A DNA stretch of 38,691 nt from Vibrio sp. 14G-20 (GCF_026241515.1 NZ_JAPHPW010000035.1:1-38691); one strand, 5' to 3'; positions 15,732 through 25,118 are shown, counted from the first letter of the stretch. Notes: generated by a model from the letters alone, not told the origin. Made by a program: numbers and translations.

Positions 15732-17012
15732 ATGGAAAGCCTTACGTTACAACCAATTCAAAAAGTGAACGGGGAAGTTAACCTACCTGGTTCAAAAAGC
15801 GTTTCCAACCGTGCACTTCTTTTGGCTGCACTTTCTACGGGAACCACTCGCCTAACAAACTTGCTAGACAGTGATGATATTCGTCATATGTTGAATGCAT
15901 TGACTCAGTTAGGTGTTGATTATCAGTTGTCTGCAGACAAAACCGTTTGTGAAGTGACAGGTGTTGGTGGTGCATTTTCAAGTGACAAAGCCCTAGCGCT
16001 TTTCTTAGGTAACGCGGGTACGGCGATGCGTCCGTTGGCGGCTGCACTATGTTTAGGTCGCGGTGAATACGTTCTTACTGGTGAGCCGCGCATGAAAGAG
16101 CGCCCAATTGGCCACTTAGTAACGGCACTGCGAGAAGCCGGTGCCGATGTTGAATACTTAGAGAACGAAAACTACCCACCATTGAAGATCACAGGTACAG
16201 GTCTGAAGAGTGGTACCGTTTCTATCGACGGTTCTATCTCTAGTCAATTCTTGACGGCATTTTTGATGGCTGCGCCTTTAGCTGAAGGTGAAGTGACCAT
16301 TAAAATTGACGGTGAATTGGTTTCTAAACCTTACATCGATATTACGCTGCACATCATGAAGCAATTTGGTGTGGACGTGATCAATAATGATTACCAAGAG
16401 TTTGTGATTCCTACCGGGCAATCTTACTCGGCACCGGGTGATTTCTTGGTTGAAGGTGATGCATCATCTGCGTCATATTTCCTTGCGGCTGCTGCTATCA
16501 AAGGTGGTGAAATTAAGGTAACGGGTATTGGTAAAAACAGTATCCAAGGTGATATCCAATTCGCTGATGCACTTGAAAAAATGGGTGCTGAAATTGAATG
16601 GGGTGACGACTACGTTATCTCTCGTTGCGGTGATCTGAAGGGCATTGATATGGACTACAACCATATTCCTGATGCAGCAATGACTATTGCGACAACAGCA
16701 CTGTTTGCAAAAGGCACAACAGCGATTCGTAACGTCTACAACTGGCGAGTGAAAGAGACCGATCGTCTTGCGGCCATGGCAACAGAGCTACGTAAAGTCG
16801 GCGCTGAAGTGGAGGAGGGTGAAGATTACATCATTGTTAACCCTGTGGCTGAACTGACTCACGCGGCGATTGATACTTACGATGATCACCGTATGGCGAT
16901 GTGTTTCTCGTTGGTTGCCTTGAGCGATACGCCTGTGACGATTAATGATCCAGGTTGTACGTCAAAGACATTCCCTGATTATTTCGACAAGCTGAAAATG
17001 CTAAGTCTATAA
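15732..17012 (+). CDS. aroA: 3-phosphoshikimate 1-carboxyvinyltransferase (EPSP synthase)
   Basis: This 426-residue enzyme joins phosphoenolpyruvate to shikimate 3-phosphate in aromatic amino acid synthesis. Visible motifs are LPGSKSVSNRALLLAALS (about residues 18-35) for substrate binding, LGNAGTAMRPLAAAL (about 93-107) typical of class I enzymes, RMKERPIGHL, the catalytic Asp in NHIPDAAMT, Glu in WRVKETDRL, and CTSKTFPDYF near the C-terminus. Length matches class I AroA (about 427). In many enterics aroA follows serC; here it does not, and the downstream gene is on the opposite strand with a shared terminator. Confidence 0.97.
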   Translation: MESLTLQPIQKVNGEVNLPGSKSVSNRALLLAALSTGTTRLTNLLDSDDIRHMLNALTQLGVDYQLSADKTVCEVTGVGGAFSSDKALALFLGNAGTAMRPLAAALCLGRGEYVLTGEPRMKERPIGHLVTALREAGADVEYLENENYPPLKITGTGLKSGTVSIDGSISSQFLTAFLMAAPLAEGEVTIKIDGELVSKPYIDITLHIMKQFGVDVINNDYQEFVIPTGQSYSAPGDFLVEGDASSASYFLAAAAIKGGEIKVTGIGKNSIQGDIQFADALEKMGAEIEWGDDYVISRCGDLKGIDMDYNHIPDAAMTIATTALFAKGTTAIRNVYNWRVKETDRLAAMATELRKVGAEVEEGEDYIIVNPVAELTHAAIDTYDDHRMAMCFSLVALSDTPVTINDPGCTSKTFPDYFDKLKMLSL

Positions 17013-17041
17013 AAATGCTTAGTATGTAAAGGTTTAGGAAC

Positions 17042-17071
17042 AAAAAAGCTTGCCTAAGTGGCAAGCTTTTT
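17042..17071. terminator. Bidirectional terminator between aroA and yciN-like gene
   Basis: The stem GCTTGCC (17048-17054) and GGCAAGC (17060-17066) is flanked by six A and five T, so it can end transcription from both sides. It begins two bases past the stop codon of the minus-strand gene. Confidence 0.93.
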
Positions 17072-17073
17072 AA

Positions 17074-17319
17074 TTATTGCTGAATTGTAAATTCTTTCGA
17101 AAGGTGGTGCGCTAAGTATTTAAACATGTTAAATACCGCGGTTGTATTCTCGGTCGGCATTCCATTGCTGTCTAAGAAGTATTCACCTTTGAAGATGAGT
17201 ACATCGTCTTTTTCTACTACGCTGTTTGCGCGCATGCCTTCAATGTAGTCATCATGTGATTGGATAATTTGGTTTGCGATAAGCAGTAAATCAAATTCTG
17301 CTATTACTTTCTTTGTCAT
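17074..17319 (-). CDS. YciN-like protein (DUF2498)
   Basis: This 81-residue protein resembles E. coli YciN. The shared features are IANQIIQSHDDYIEGM (helix, about residues 14-29), VLIFKGEYFLDSNGMPTENT (about 41-60) and AVFNMFKYLAHHLS (about 62-75). The function of the family is not known to me. E. coli yciN is likewise next to topA, and here it is divergent from topA with a 439-bp gap, so the neighbourhood supports the family call. A plausible ribosome site (AGAGAT) precedes the ATG. Confidence 0.8.
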   Translation of the reverse strand: MTKKVIAEFDLLLIANQIIQSHDDYIEGMRANSVVEKDDVLIFKGEYFLDSNGMPTENTTAVFNMFKYLAHHLSKEFTIQQ

Positions 17320-17758
17320 GAGTTTATCTCTGATAACTGAATATAACGTTGAGTTTATGGTGTCGAACTAGAAATTCAATGATTTCACAACCGATTAAGA
17401 GAGTCTTTTCAAACATCCACAATTTATTTTGTGATTTACGGCAAAAATAATTGAATGGGGCTCGCGTTAGATTCGTGGACAAGCTTAGTATGAGCCCGTT
17501 TAGACGTAATGCCTGATGAATAGGCTCTTGCAAGTATTCTTAGTGAGTACTTTATAGCTTCTTTATATTGTGACCCTTTTATCTATGAGTCGTCGAATTG
17601 TCGAGCGATCAGATCCAATTTTGAAAAAAGCGGTTGATCTTCTAGTAATCTCGCACAATAGTAAAAAAAGAAGCAATGAATTTAGAATATCATGCGTAAA
17701 AGCCCACAAGCTAAATTGTTGGTGCTGAAGCATCGTGATTAAGGACGTTAGAGTCAAT
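17320..17758. other. yciN-topA divergent intergenic region
   Basis: This 439-bp region must hold the topA promoters; E. coli topA has several supercoiling- and stress-responsive ones. A GGGCTC...GAGCCC pair with a long loop lies around 17457-17491. No gene, tRNA or terminator was recognised. Confidence 0.5.
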
Positions 17759-20389
17759 ATGGGTAAATCGCTCGTTATAGTGGAGTCGCCAGCCAAGGCT
17801 AAAACTATCAATAAATATCTTGGCAAAGACTTTGTCGTTAAGTCGAGTGTAGGTCACGTACGTGATTTACCAACGGCAGGTCAAAGTACTGGTCAAAAGG
17901 CTGCTGCAGTTTCAACCAAGGGTATGAGCCTAGAAGACAAAGCTCGTATCAAGAAAGAAAAAGATCGCAAAGCTCTTATCAAAAAGATGGGTATCAATCC
18001 ATATAAAGAGTGGGAAGCGAACTACCAAATCCTACCTGGTAAAGAGAAAGTCGTCGCTGAATTGCAAAAACTGGCTGAGAACGCAGACCATGTTTATCTC
18101 GCAACCGATTTGGACCGCGAAGGAGAAGCTATCGCATGGCACCTTCGTGAGATCATCGGTGGCGATGAAACGCGATACAAGCGAGTGGTTTTTAACGAAA
18201 TCACCAAGAATGCTATTCAACAAGCTTTCGAAACTCCAGGTGAGCTAAATATTGATGGCGTAAACGCGCAACAGGCACGACGTTTTATGGACCGTGTTGT
18301 TGGCTTTATGGTTTCACCTCTGCTTTGGAAAAAAGTAGCACGAGGCCTGTCCGCTGGCCGTGTTCAATCAGTAGCGGTAAAACTACTGGTAGAGCGTGAG
18401 CGCGAGATCAACGCCTTTATCCCTGAAGAGTTCTGGGATGTGCATGCTGATACTAAAACAGCAGAGAAAACCGACTTTAGATTGCAAGTAGCGCAGAAAG
18501 ACGGTGTTGCGTTTAAACCTGAAAATGAAGCGCAAACATTAGCTGCTGTTAGCGTTTTAGAAAAAGCGCAATACGAAGTATGTAAACGTGAAGACCGCCC
18601 AACAAAGAGTAAGCCGTCTGCACCTTACATCACGTCGACGTTGCAACAAGCGGCGAGTACGCGTCTTGGTTATGGCGTAAAGAAAACCATGATGCTGGCT
18701 CAACGCCTGTATGAAGCGGGTTACATCACTTATATGCGTACTGACTCAACCAACTTGAGTTCAGAAGCTGTAGAAGCCGCTCGTGAATACATTGGTTCTG
18801 AGTACGGCGCGCAATACCTTCCACCTAAAGCACTTGTATACGGCAGCAAAGAGGGCGCTCAAGAGGCCCACGAAGCGATTCGTCCTTCAAGTGTAGATGT
18901 TAAGTCGGAAGACCTAAACGGTGTAGACGCAGACGCACACAAGCTTTATTCGCTAATTTGGAATCAATTCGTTGCGTGTCAAATGACGCCAGCTCAATAC
19001 GATTCAACGACAGTAAGCGTTAAAGCAGATGAGTACACGTTAAAAGCGAAAGGTCGTATCCTTAAATTTGATGGTTGGACTCGTGTTCAGCGTCCAATGG
19101 GTAAAAACGAAGATACGATCCTTCCAGCAGTACAGATCGGCGATAAGCTTGATCTGATCGCGCTAGACCCTAAACAGCACTTCACTAAGCCACCGGCTCG
19201 TTTCACTGAAGCGGCGCTAGTTAAAGAGCTTGAGAAGCGTGGTATTGGTCGTCCTTCAACATACGCATCAATCATCTCGACGATTCAAGATCGTGGTTAT
19301 GTAAAAGTTGAACAGCGTCGTTTCTATGCTGAGAAGATGGGTGAAATTGTTACTGACCGTCTAGACGGCAGCTTCAATGACCTAATGAACTACGACTTCA
19401 CTGCTCGCATGGAGCAGAAGTTGGACCAAATCGCAGAAGGCGAAGCGAGCTGGAAAGGCGTGCTAGATAACTTCTTCGAAGACTTTACTGGCGATTTGGA
19501 AAAAGCAGACTTAGACGAAGACGCTGGTGGTATGAAGCCAAATCATATCGTGGAAACCGATATTGAGTGTCCGACTTGTAGCCGTAAAATGGGTATTCGT
19601 ACTGCTTCGACAGGCGTATTCCTTGGTTGTTCTGGCTATGCACTTCCACCAAAAGAGCGTTGTAAGACAACAATCAACCTTGGTGATGAAGAAGGCATTA
19701 TCAACGTGCTTGAAGAAGACGTTGAAACAGCAGCACTTCGAGCTAAAAAGCGTTGTCCTATTTGTGAAACGGCAATGGATGCTTATCTAATCGATGATAA
19801 GCGTAAGATGCATGTATGTGGTAACAACCCGAACTGTGAAGGTTATGTGGTTGAGCACGGCGAATTTAAAGTGAAAGGCTACGATGGTCCACTTGTTGAG
19901 TGTGACAAGTGTGGTTCTGACATGGTTCTGAAGAACGGTCGTTTTGGTAAATACATGGACTGTACGAGTGAAGACTGTAAGAACACTCGTAAGATTCTGA
20001 AAAATGGCGAAGTTGCGCCACCGAAAGAAGACCCTGTACATTTCCCTGAACTTCCGTGTGAAAATTCAGACGCGTACTTTGTTCTTCGTGATGGTGCTTC
20101 TGGTCTATTTATGGCTGCAAGCAACTTCCCTAAATCACGTGAAACACGTGCACCATTAGTGGAAGAGCTGGTTCGCTTTAAAGACCGTATTTCACCTAAG
20201 TTTCAGTACCTAGCATCAGCGCCAGTTGCTGACCCTGATGGTAAGCCGACAGTGGTTCGTTTTAGTCGTAAGACTAAAGAAAACTACGTTCGTACTGAAG
20301 TAGATGGAAAACCGTCCGGTTGGACTGCGTTGTACATCGACGGTAAGTGGGAAGTTACGGATAAGCGTAAAAAGCCTAAAGAGAAGTAA
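17759..20389 (+). CDS. topA: DNA topoisomerase I (type IA)
   Basis: This 876-residue enzyme relaxes negative supercoils. The Toprim domain holds Glu9 (VIVESPAKAK) and the DLDREGE motif with Asp117/Asp119. The active-site tyrosine is Tyr325 in GYITYMRTDS, with Arg327 beside it. Three C-terminal four-cysteine zinc ribbons follow (CPTC at about 598, CPIC at about 662 and CDKC at about 712), then a basic tail (KRKKPKEK). Length compares with 865 in E. coli. An in-frame GTG at 17735 would add eight residues; the ATG at 17759 gives the invariant MGKSLVIVESPAKAK start and is preferred, with AAGGACG upstream. Confidence 0.97.
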   Translation: MGKSLVIVESPAKAKTINKYLGKDFVVKSSVGHVRDLPTAGQSTGQKAAAVSTKGMSLEDKARIKKEKDRKALIKKMGINPYKEWEANYQILPGKEKVVAELQKLAENADHVYLATDLDREGEAIAWHLREIIGGDETRYKRVVFNEITKNAIQQAFETPGELNIDGVNAQQARRFMDRVVGFMVSPLLWKKVARGLSAGRVQSVAVKLLVEREREINAFIPEEFWDVHADTKTAEKTDFRLQVAQKDGVAFKPENEAQTLAAVSVLEKAQYEVCKREDRPTKSKPSAPYITSTLQQAASTRLGYGVKKTMMLAQRLYEAGYITYMRTDSTNLSSEAVEAAREYIGSEYGAQYLPPKALVYGSKEGAQEAHEAIRPSSVDVKSEDLNGVDADAHKLYSLIWNQFVACQMTPAQYDSTTVSVKADEYTLKAKGRILKFDGWTRVQRPMGKNEDTILPAVQIGDKLDLIALDPKQHFTKPPARFTEAALVKELEKRGIGRPSTYASIISTIQDRGYVKVEQRRFYAEKMGEIVTDRLDGSFNDLMNYDFTARMEQKLDQIAEGEASWKGVLDNFFEDFTGDLEKADLDEDAGGMKPNHIVETDIECPTCSRKMGIRTASTGVFLGCSGYALPPKERCKTTINLGDEEGIINVLEEDVETAALRAKKRCPICETAMDAYLIDDKRKMHVCGNNPNCEGYVVEHGEFKVKGYDGPLVECDKCGSDMVLKNGRFGKYMDCTSEDCKNTRKILKNGEVAPPKEDPVHFPELPCENSDAYFVLRDGASGLFMAASNFPKSRETRAPLVEELVRFKDRISPKFQYLASAPVADPDGKPTVVRFSRKTKENYVRTEVDGKPSGWTALYIDGKWEVTDKRKKPKEK

Positions 20390-20925
20390 CTGAACGTTAT
20401 TGATGAAAAAGCAGCCATTAGGCTGTTTTTTTTTGATCTCAATATGACTAAATATGCAACTTGTTGATTTGGTGTTTCCTCTGCGAGAATTTATTAAATT
20501 CACACTGTGAAATAAACAGCAGCAATTAATCACATCTTCTTATGCAACTTTAACGAGAATGTAACTTAATTAAAATATTGTAACTCACAGATCAGCGTTT
20601 AGTTGTATACCTGGTGTGTGTCGGGTGTTAATGTAATGTTTCATCTGGACGATGTAGTGTGAGCTGCTTTAAGTCTTAGGAAAGCAATCAGCTTACGTAC
20701 CACAGAATGGCGTATTAAAAATTGAATTCGGCCGAAAAGTCGATAACGTATATAAAACCAAGTGCAAAGAATAGTGCACACATAACAACGTTTGGCTTAG
20801 GATATTGTCACTGTATGTGAATGGATATTCGCTAAATACCGAAATAAGTGTTGGTGCTCATCCCCCAGAGGAAGATACCTCTACGAGTACTAACATCGAC
20901 AAGCTATAGATATATGGAGAATAAA
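20390..20925. other. topA-glgC intergenic region with long glgC leader
   Basis: This 536-bp region holds the topA terminator, then about 490 bp ahead of glgC. A 13-bp palindrome with one central base (TTCACACTGTGAA, 20499-20511) and a TATATAAAA stretch near 20750 are candidate regulatory sites. A short hairpin AGAGG-AAGATA-CCTCT lies near 20867-20882, in the likely 5' leader. No gene was recognised; a frame extending glgC upstream to 20848 is unlikely to be translated. Confidence 0.5.
20406..20434 (+). terminator. Terminator of topA
   Basis: The stem CAGCC (20412-20416) and GGCTG (20421-20425) has an ATTA loop, with flanking A5 and a run of nine T. Confidence 0.92.
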
Positions 20926-22143
20926 ATGGCTGGTGTATTGGGAATGATTCTTGCTGGTGGTGAAGGCTCTCGCTTAAGACCTTTAACTGAATCTCGCAGC
21001 AAACCCTCGGTTCCTTTCGGTGGTAGTTACCGCTTAATTGATTTCGCTTTGAACAACTTTGTTAATGCTGATCTAATGAAGATCTACGTATTAACACAAT
21101 TTAAGTCACAGTCACTGTTCCACCATATGAAAAAAGGCTGGAATATCAGTGGTATAACAGACCGTTTTATCGACCCAATTCCTGCGCAAATGCGTAAAGG
21201 AAAGCGTTGGTATGAAGGCACAGCAGATGCTATCTACCAAAACATGGGCTTTATGGAGTTGGAAGAACCTGATCAAGTATGTATTTTTGGTTCAGACCAT
21301 ATCTATAAGATGGACATCAAACAGATGCTTGATTTCCATAAAGAGAAGAAAGCGGCTCTAACAGTATCAGCATTGCGCATGCCGCTTGCTGAAGCATCAG
21401 AATTCGGTGTTATTGAGGTTGATGCTGACGGCCGTATGATTGGCTTTGAAGAGAAACCTGCAAATCCGAAGTCGATCCCGGGCGATCCAGAATCAGCGCT
21501 TGTTTCAATGGGCAACTACGTGTTCGAAGCGAAAGAGCTGTTTGCTGAACTAACGGAAGATGCTGATAGAGAAGGTTCGACACACGATTTCGGCAAAGAC
21601 ATTATTCCAAACATGTTCCCACGTGGTGATGTGTTTGTTTATGATTTCAGCACCAACCGTATTACTGGTGAGAAAGAAGAAGTTTACTGGCGCGATGTAG
21701 GTACGATTGACGCGTACTGGCAAGCGCACATGGACCTTCTTAAGAAAGATGCGCCATTCTCGCTATACAACCGTAAATGGCCTCTACACACTTATTACCC
21801 GCCACTACCACCAGCTACGTTTACTGATTCGGCAAATGGTCGAATTCAGATCATTGATAGCCTTGTGTGTAGCGGTAGTTATGTACGTGGTTCGCGTATT
21901 GAAAAGAGTGTATTGGGCTTCCGCAGCAATATCGCATCAGCGTGTGATATTAGCGAAAGTATCCTACTCGGTGATGTAAAAGTGGGTGAGGGTTGTATCC
22001 TGCGCCGCGTTATCATTGATAAAGATGCAGACATCGCTCCGGGTACACAGATTGGTGTAAATCTGACAGAAGACAAAAAGCATTACCACGTATCTGACGA
22101 TGGTGTCGTAGTGATTTCTAAAGGAGCACGAGTTGGTTACTAA
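20926..22143 (+). CDS. glgC: Glucose-1-phosphate adenylyltransferase
   Basis: This 405-residue ADP-glucose pyrophosphorylase makes ADP-glucose, the committed step of glycogen synthesis. The nucleotide-binding signature GGEGSRLRPLTESRSKP lies near residues 13-29, the catalytic-Asp region reads IFGSDHIYKMD, the sugar-phosphate region FEEKPANPK, and YWRDVGTIDAYW follows. The C-terminal third is the left-handed beta-helix that carries allosteric control. Longer frames start at 20848 and 20914, but GGAGA lies 6 nt before the ATG at 20926 and gives the family-like start MAGVLGMILAGG. It overlaps glgA by 11 bp. glgB, glgP and glgX are not in the window. Confidence 0.95.
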   Translation: MAGVLGMILAGGEGSRLRPLTESRSKPSVPFGGSYRLIDFALNNFVNADLMKIYVLTQFKSQSLFHHMKKGWNISGITDRFIDPIPAQMRKGKRWYEGTADAIYQNMGFMELEEPDQVCIFGSDHIYKMDIKQMLDFHKEKKAALTVSALRMPLAEASEFGVIEVDADGRMIGFEEKPANPKSIPGDPESALVSMGNYVFEAKELFAELTEDADREGSTHDFGKDIIPNMFPRGDVFVYDFSTNRITGEKEEVYWRDVGTIDAYWQAHMDLLKKDAPFSLYNRKWPLHTYYPPLPPATFTDSANGRIQIIDSLVCSGSYVRGSRIEKSVLGFRSNIASACDISESILLGDVKVGEGCILRRVIIDKDADIAPGTQIGVNLTEDKKHYHVSDDGVVVISKGARVGY

Positions 22144-23587
22144 GACTCTCTCGGTACTTTTTGTAGCGTCTGAAGTTGAAGGCTTGATTAAAAGTGGTGG
22201 CTTGGCTGATGTAGCCAAGGCACTGCCGAAAGCGTTGCAAACACTCGAACAGGACGTTCGAGTGACTATCCCCGCATATAGAAACATTCCAAACATTGAC
22301 TCAGCAGAAGTTATTTTATCGACTGAACTCGATCATTGGCCTCATACGGCTTATCAAGTTAAAAAACTGAGCGTAGAAGGCGTTCCAGTTTTTGGTATTG
22401 AATGTGCCAAGTATTTCGACCGTCCGGAAATGTACGCAGAAAACAATCAAGCTTATGCTGATAACGGAGAACGCTTCTCGTTCTTTAGTGCTGCTTGTCT
22501 TGATATGCTTCCTAAGCTTGGTTTTCAACCGGATATCATTCATGCAAATGACTGGCATACTGGTTTCGTTCCTTTCTTGCTTAAATCGCGTTATCAACAA
22601 CACGATTTCTTTGAAAATACACGCAGTGTTATCTCGATTCACAATGCGGTATTCAAAGGTGTGTTCGCATACGATGAACTGCAATTCCTGCCAGAGATGC
22701 ACAGTTACCATGTACCTGAAGCTTCAGTGAGTGACACTCATGTCACTATGCTAAGAGCTGGCGTGATGTGTGCGGATAAAGTGAACGCAGTAAGTCCTAC
22801 CTATGCAGAAGAGTTGAAAACGGAATTAGGTAGCCACGGCATGGCTGCAGAATTCCAACACAGATCGGCTGATCTGTTCGGCATTTTGAATGGGTGTGAT
22901 TACGGGGCTTGGAATCCAGAAACGGATGCTTTCCTACCTCGTAAATACAAAGCGACCAAGCACAGCATGGCTCGCGGGAAATCAGCTTGTAAGCAAAAGC
23001 TGCAACAAGACGTAGGTTTGCCCGTTGCCGATTGCGCGGTTTATGGCATGGTTTGTCGCTTGACGAATCAAAAAGGTGTTCATTACTTACTGCCTATCAT
23101 CGAACAGTTTTTGAAAAATGATCTTCAGATCGTGATTGTCGGTACTGGCGATCCGGTTTTGGCGAGTCAATTGAAAGAGCTATCAGCGCTTCACTCAGAT
23201 AAGTTCTCGTTCGTGGAAGCGTACAATAATGAACTTGCGCACTTGGTTGAAGCAGGGTCTGATTTCTTCTTGATGCCTTCGGAATTTGAACCGTGTGGCT
23301 TAAACCAAATCTACAGCATGGCTTACGGTACTTTGCCGATTGTTCGTTCCGTGGGAGGTTTAAAAGACAGCGTGAATGATTACGATCAGGATCCTGAAGT
23401 CGCGACTGGGTTTGCTTTTGAAGAACCAACACCGCAAGCGTTATTGGCTGTGTTACATCGTTCATTACTGCTTTACGCACAAAACCCATCTGAAATTAAG
23501 CGTGTTCAGCTTTATGCGATGCAGCAAGATTTTAGTTGGGAAGATGCGGCTAAAGAATACCTAGCTATGTACCATTCAGCAATTTAA
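22133..23587 (+). CDS. glgA: Glycogen synthase (ADP-glucose, GT5)
   Basis: This 484-residue family GT5 glucosyltransferase elongates alpha-1,4-glucan from ADP-glucose. The N-terminal KSGGLADV motif (ADP-glucose binding, about residues 21-28), HANDWHTGFVPFLLK and the C-terminal E-x7-E motif within SEFEPCGLNQIYSMAYG followed by RSVGGLKDSV are all present. It begins at a TTG codon with an excellent Shine-Dalgarno (AAGGAG) 6 nt upstream, inside the end of glgC; the two overlap by 11 bp, so the genes are coupled. No in-frame ATG before the KxGGL motif would preserve the conserved beta-strand VLFVASEV. Confidence 0.94.
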   Translation: MVTKTLSVLFVASEVEGLIKSGGLADVAKALPKALQTLEQDVRVTIPAYRNIPNIDSAEVILSTELDHWPHTAYQVKKLSVEGVPVFGIECAKYFDRPEMYAENNQAYADNGERFSFFSAACLDMLPKLGFQPDIIHANDWHTGFVPFLLKSRYQQHDFFENTRSVISIHNAVFKGVFAYDELQFLPEMHSYHVPEASVSDTHVTMLRAGVMCADKVNAVSPTYAEELKTELGSHGMAAEFQHRSADLFGILNGCDYGAWNPETDAFLPRKYKATKHSMARGKSACKQKLQQDVGLPVADCAVYGMVCRLTNQKGVHYLLPIIEQFLKNDLQIVIVGTGDPVLASQLKELSALHSDKFSFVEAYNNELAHLVEAGSDFFLMPSEFEPCGLNQIYSMAYGTLPIVRSVGGLKDSVNDYDQDPEVATGFAFEEPTPQALLAVLHRSLLLYAQNPSEIKRVQLYAMQQDFSWEDAAKEYLAMYHSAI

Positions 23588-23642
23588 CTTGTTGACTTAG
23601 CTTTAAAATTAGCTGACGAGCAACAGCCGCTCGTAATAAATG

Positions 23643-23674
23643 AAGGCGCTCTAATTGTAGAGTGCCTTTTTTTT
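23643..23674 (+). terminator. Terminator of glgCA
   Basis: The stem AAGGC-G-CTCTA (23643-23653) and TAGAG-T-GCCTT (23658-23668) has one G-T opposition and an ATTG loop, then a run of eight T. A smaller hairpin (ACGAG/CTCGT, 23616-23634) precedes it. Confidence 0.92.
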
Positions 23675-23871
23675 CCTGGTCAGAGCACATCACGTTTACG
23701 AAGACAAAGCTTGCAAACTCATTTTAGTTAGGTAGAAAAGGTGAGGTAGGTATTCACATGACTAATGATAGGTTTGACACTATTATCACTTAAAGTTCTT
23801 AATAGCGTGATATCCTTAGTCGTCGCCTCGTGATGAGGCATAGCTCCATTCCAATAATTAAAGCGATAGGT

Positions 23872-24669
23872 ATGTCTGAGAGTTTACTATTTCATAAAAC
23901 ATTTACTCACCCTACGAGCGATGAGTGGGTTGTATTTGTGCATGGCGCAGGAGGCAGTTCCTCCATCTGGTTCAAGCAGATCAAAGCGTATAAACAGCAT
24001 TTCAACTTACTTCTCATTGATCTGAGAGGGCACGGTAAATCAGACAATATACTTAAAGGGCTGATTTCGAATCGTTATACGTTCAAATCGGTGACGCTTG
24101 ATATTCTTAAAGTGTTAGACCATCTTAAGATCCGTTCTGCACATTTCGTTGGTATGTCTTTGGGCACGATTATTGTGCGTAACGTTGCCGAGCTAGCGGC
24201 TGGCCGTGTACGTTCAATGGTACTGGGTGGTGCCGTGACTAAACTCAACACTCGCTCTCAAGTCTTAATCAAACTGGGTAACCTGAGTAAGCACATCATT
24301 CCTTACATGTGGTTATACAGCCTTTTTGCTTATGTTGTGATGCCGCAAAAGAGTCAGAAAGAATCGCGTCACCTGTTTATCCGCGAAGCCAAAAAACTGT
24401 GCCAGAAAGAATTTAAACGCTGGTTTATCTTAACGGCTGATGTAAACCCATTGATGAAGTATTTCAAAGACAGAGAATTGCCGATCCCAACCCTTTATTT
24501 GATGGGCGAACGCGACTACATGTTTATTAAGCCTGTAAAAGAAATGGTCGCAGCGCATGAGTCGAGCGAGCTAGTAGAAATCCCGAATTGTGGACACGTA
24601 TGTAACGTGGAAAACCCTGAAGAGTTTAATCAGCGTTCGATTGCGTTTATTCAAAAACAAATTCAGTGA
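23872..24669 (+). CDS. Alpha/beta hydrolase fold protein
   Basis: This 265-residue protein has a complete alpha/beta-hydrolase catalytic set. The oxyanion region is HGAGGSSSIW (about residues 24-33), followed by LRGHGKSD, the nucleophile elbow GMSLG with Ser96, the acid Asp215 in MGERDYMF and the base His242 in NCGHVCNVENPEEF. A lid of about 70 basic, aromatic residues lies between about 125 and 200. No signal peptide is seen, so it is cytoplasmic. The substrate is unknown; the fold includes esterases, haloperoxidases and C-C hydrolases. A longer frame from a GTG at 23830 would add 14 residues; the ATG at 23872 is preferred because the fold starts there, though its ribosome site is poor. Confidence 0.8.
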   Translation: MSESLLFHKTFTHPTSDEWVVFVHGAGGSSSIWFKQIKAYKQHFNLLLIDLRGHGKSDNILKGLISNRYTFKSVTLDILKVLDHLKIRSAHFVGMSLGTIIVRNVAELAAGRVRSMVLGGAVTKLNTRSQVLIKLGNLSKHIIPYMWLYSLFAYVVMPQKSQKESRHLFIREAKKLCQKEFKRWFILTADVNPLMKYFKDRELPIPTLYLMGERDYMFIKPVKEMVAAHESSELVEIPNCGHVCNVENPEEFNQRSIAFIQKQIQ

Positions 24670-24715
24670 TTTTCTAGGCGTGAAATCAAAGATGATGATT
24701 TAATCGAATTGAAAT

Positions 24716-24749
24716 AAAAACGGGAAGCTAACTTTAGCTTCCCGTTTTT
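24716..24749. terminator. Bidirectional terminator between hydrolase and DUF2007 genes
   Basis: A perfect 10-bp stem CGGGAAGCTA (24721-24730) and TAGCTTCCCG (24735-24744), with a 4-nt loop, flanked by A5 and T5. Confidence 0.94.
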
Positions 24750-24800
24750 ATTTGGAGGAGGTATCTGACCGAATCGTTCTATCAGATCACTGAAACCTTG

Positions 24801-25118
24801 CTATTCAGGTGAGGCAGCACCGCACTGCCAGCAAGAGCCGAATTGCGCTTCGTTGACTTCATGACACTCACCACAACGCCACTCTTCATAGATGATCGAA
24901 TCTTTCTGCTTTTGGTAGTCATTGACGAGCATGCGAGCTTTACTGGCCAATTCTGGCTCATATAACCATACGTAAGGGTCAGTTTCTTCAGTGAATGGGA
25001 TCTCCCCTTTTAATCCGAACAACCCCTCACCACGGACTTCACAGGCAATATTCTCGCTTTCTAACAATCCACAGATGATATGAGCTTCTGTCGGATTCGA
25101 TGCACTGAAGATTTTCAT
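24801..25118 (-). CDS. DUF2007 protein with C-terminal zinc ribbon
   Basis: This 105-residue protein combines two parts. Residues 1-70 match the DUF2007 (putative signal-transducing, PII-like fold) pattern: MKIFSASNPTEAHIICGLLE, then GLFGLKGEIPF and a DPYVWLYEPELASKA segment. Residues 80-100 form a four-cysteine zinc ribbon (Cys82, Cys85, Cys96, Cys99; CGEC...CWQC), similar to RanBP2-type fingers. Known DUF2007 proteins often carry such a domain; no function is established. It is cytoplasmic. It lies 47 bp downstream of the TVP38-type gene on the same strand, so the two may share a transcript. A ribosome site (AAGGTTC) is present. Confidence 0.82.
   Translation of the reverse strand: MKIFSASNPTEAHIICGLLESENIACEVRGEGLFGLKGEIPFTEETDPYVWLYEPELASKARMLVNDYQKQKDSIIYEEWRCGECHEVNEAQFGSCWQCGAASPE

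Noticed and set aside
17563..17826. 87-codon minus-strand frame opposite the start of topA
   Set aside because: No ribosome site; overlaps the invariant N-terminus of topA and the promoter region.
22316..22711. 131-codon minus-strand frame inside glgA
   Set aside because: Shadow of glgA; the glgA motifs in this stretch are conserved.
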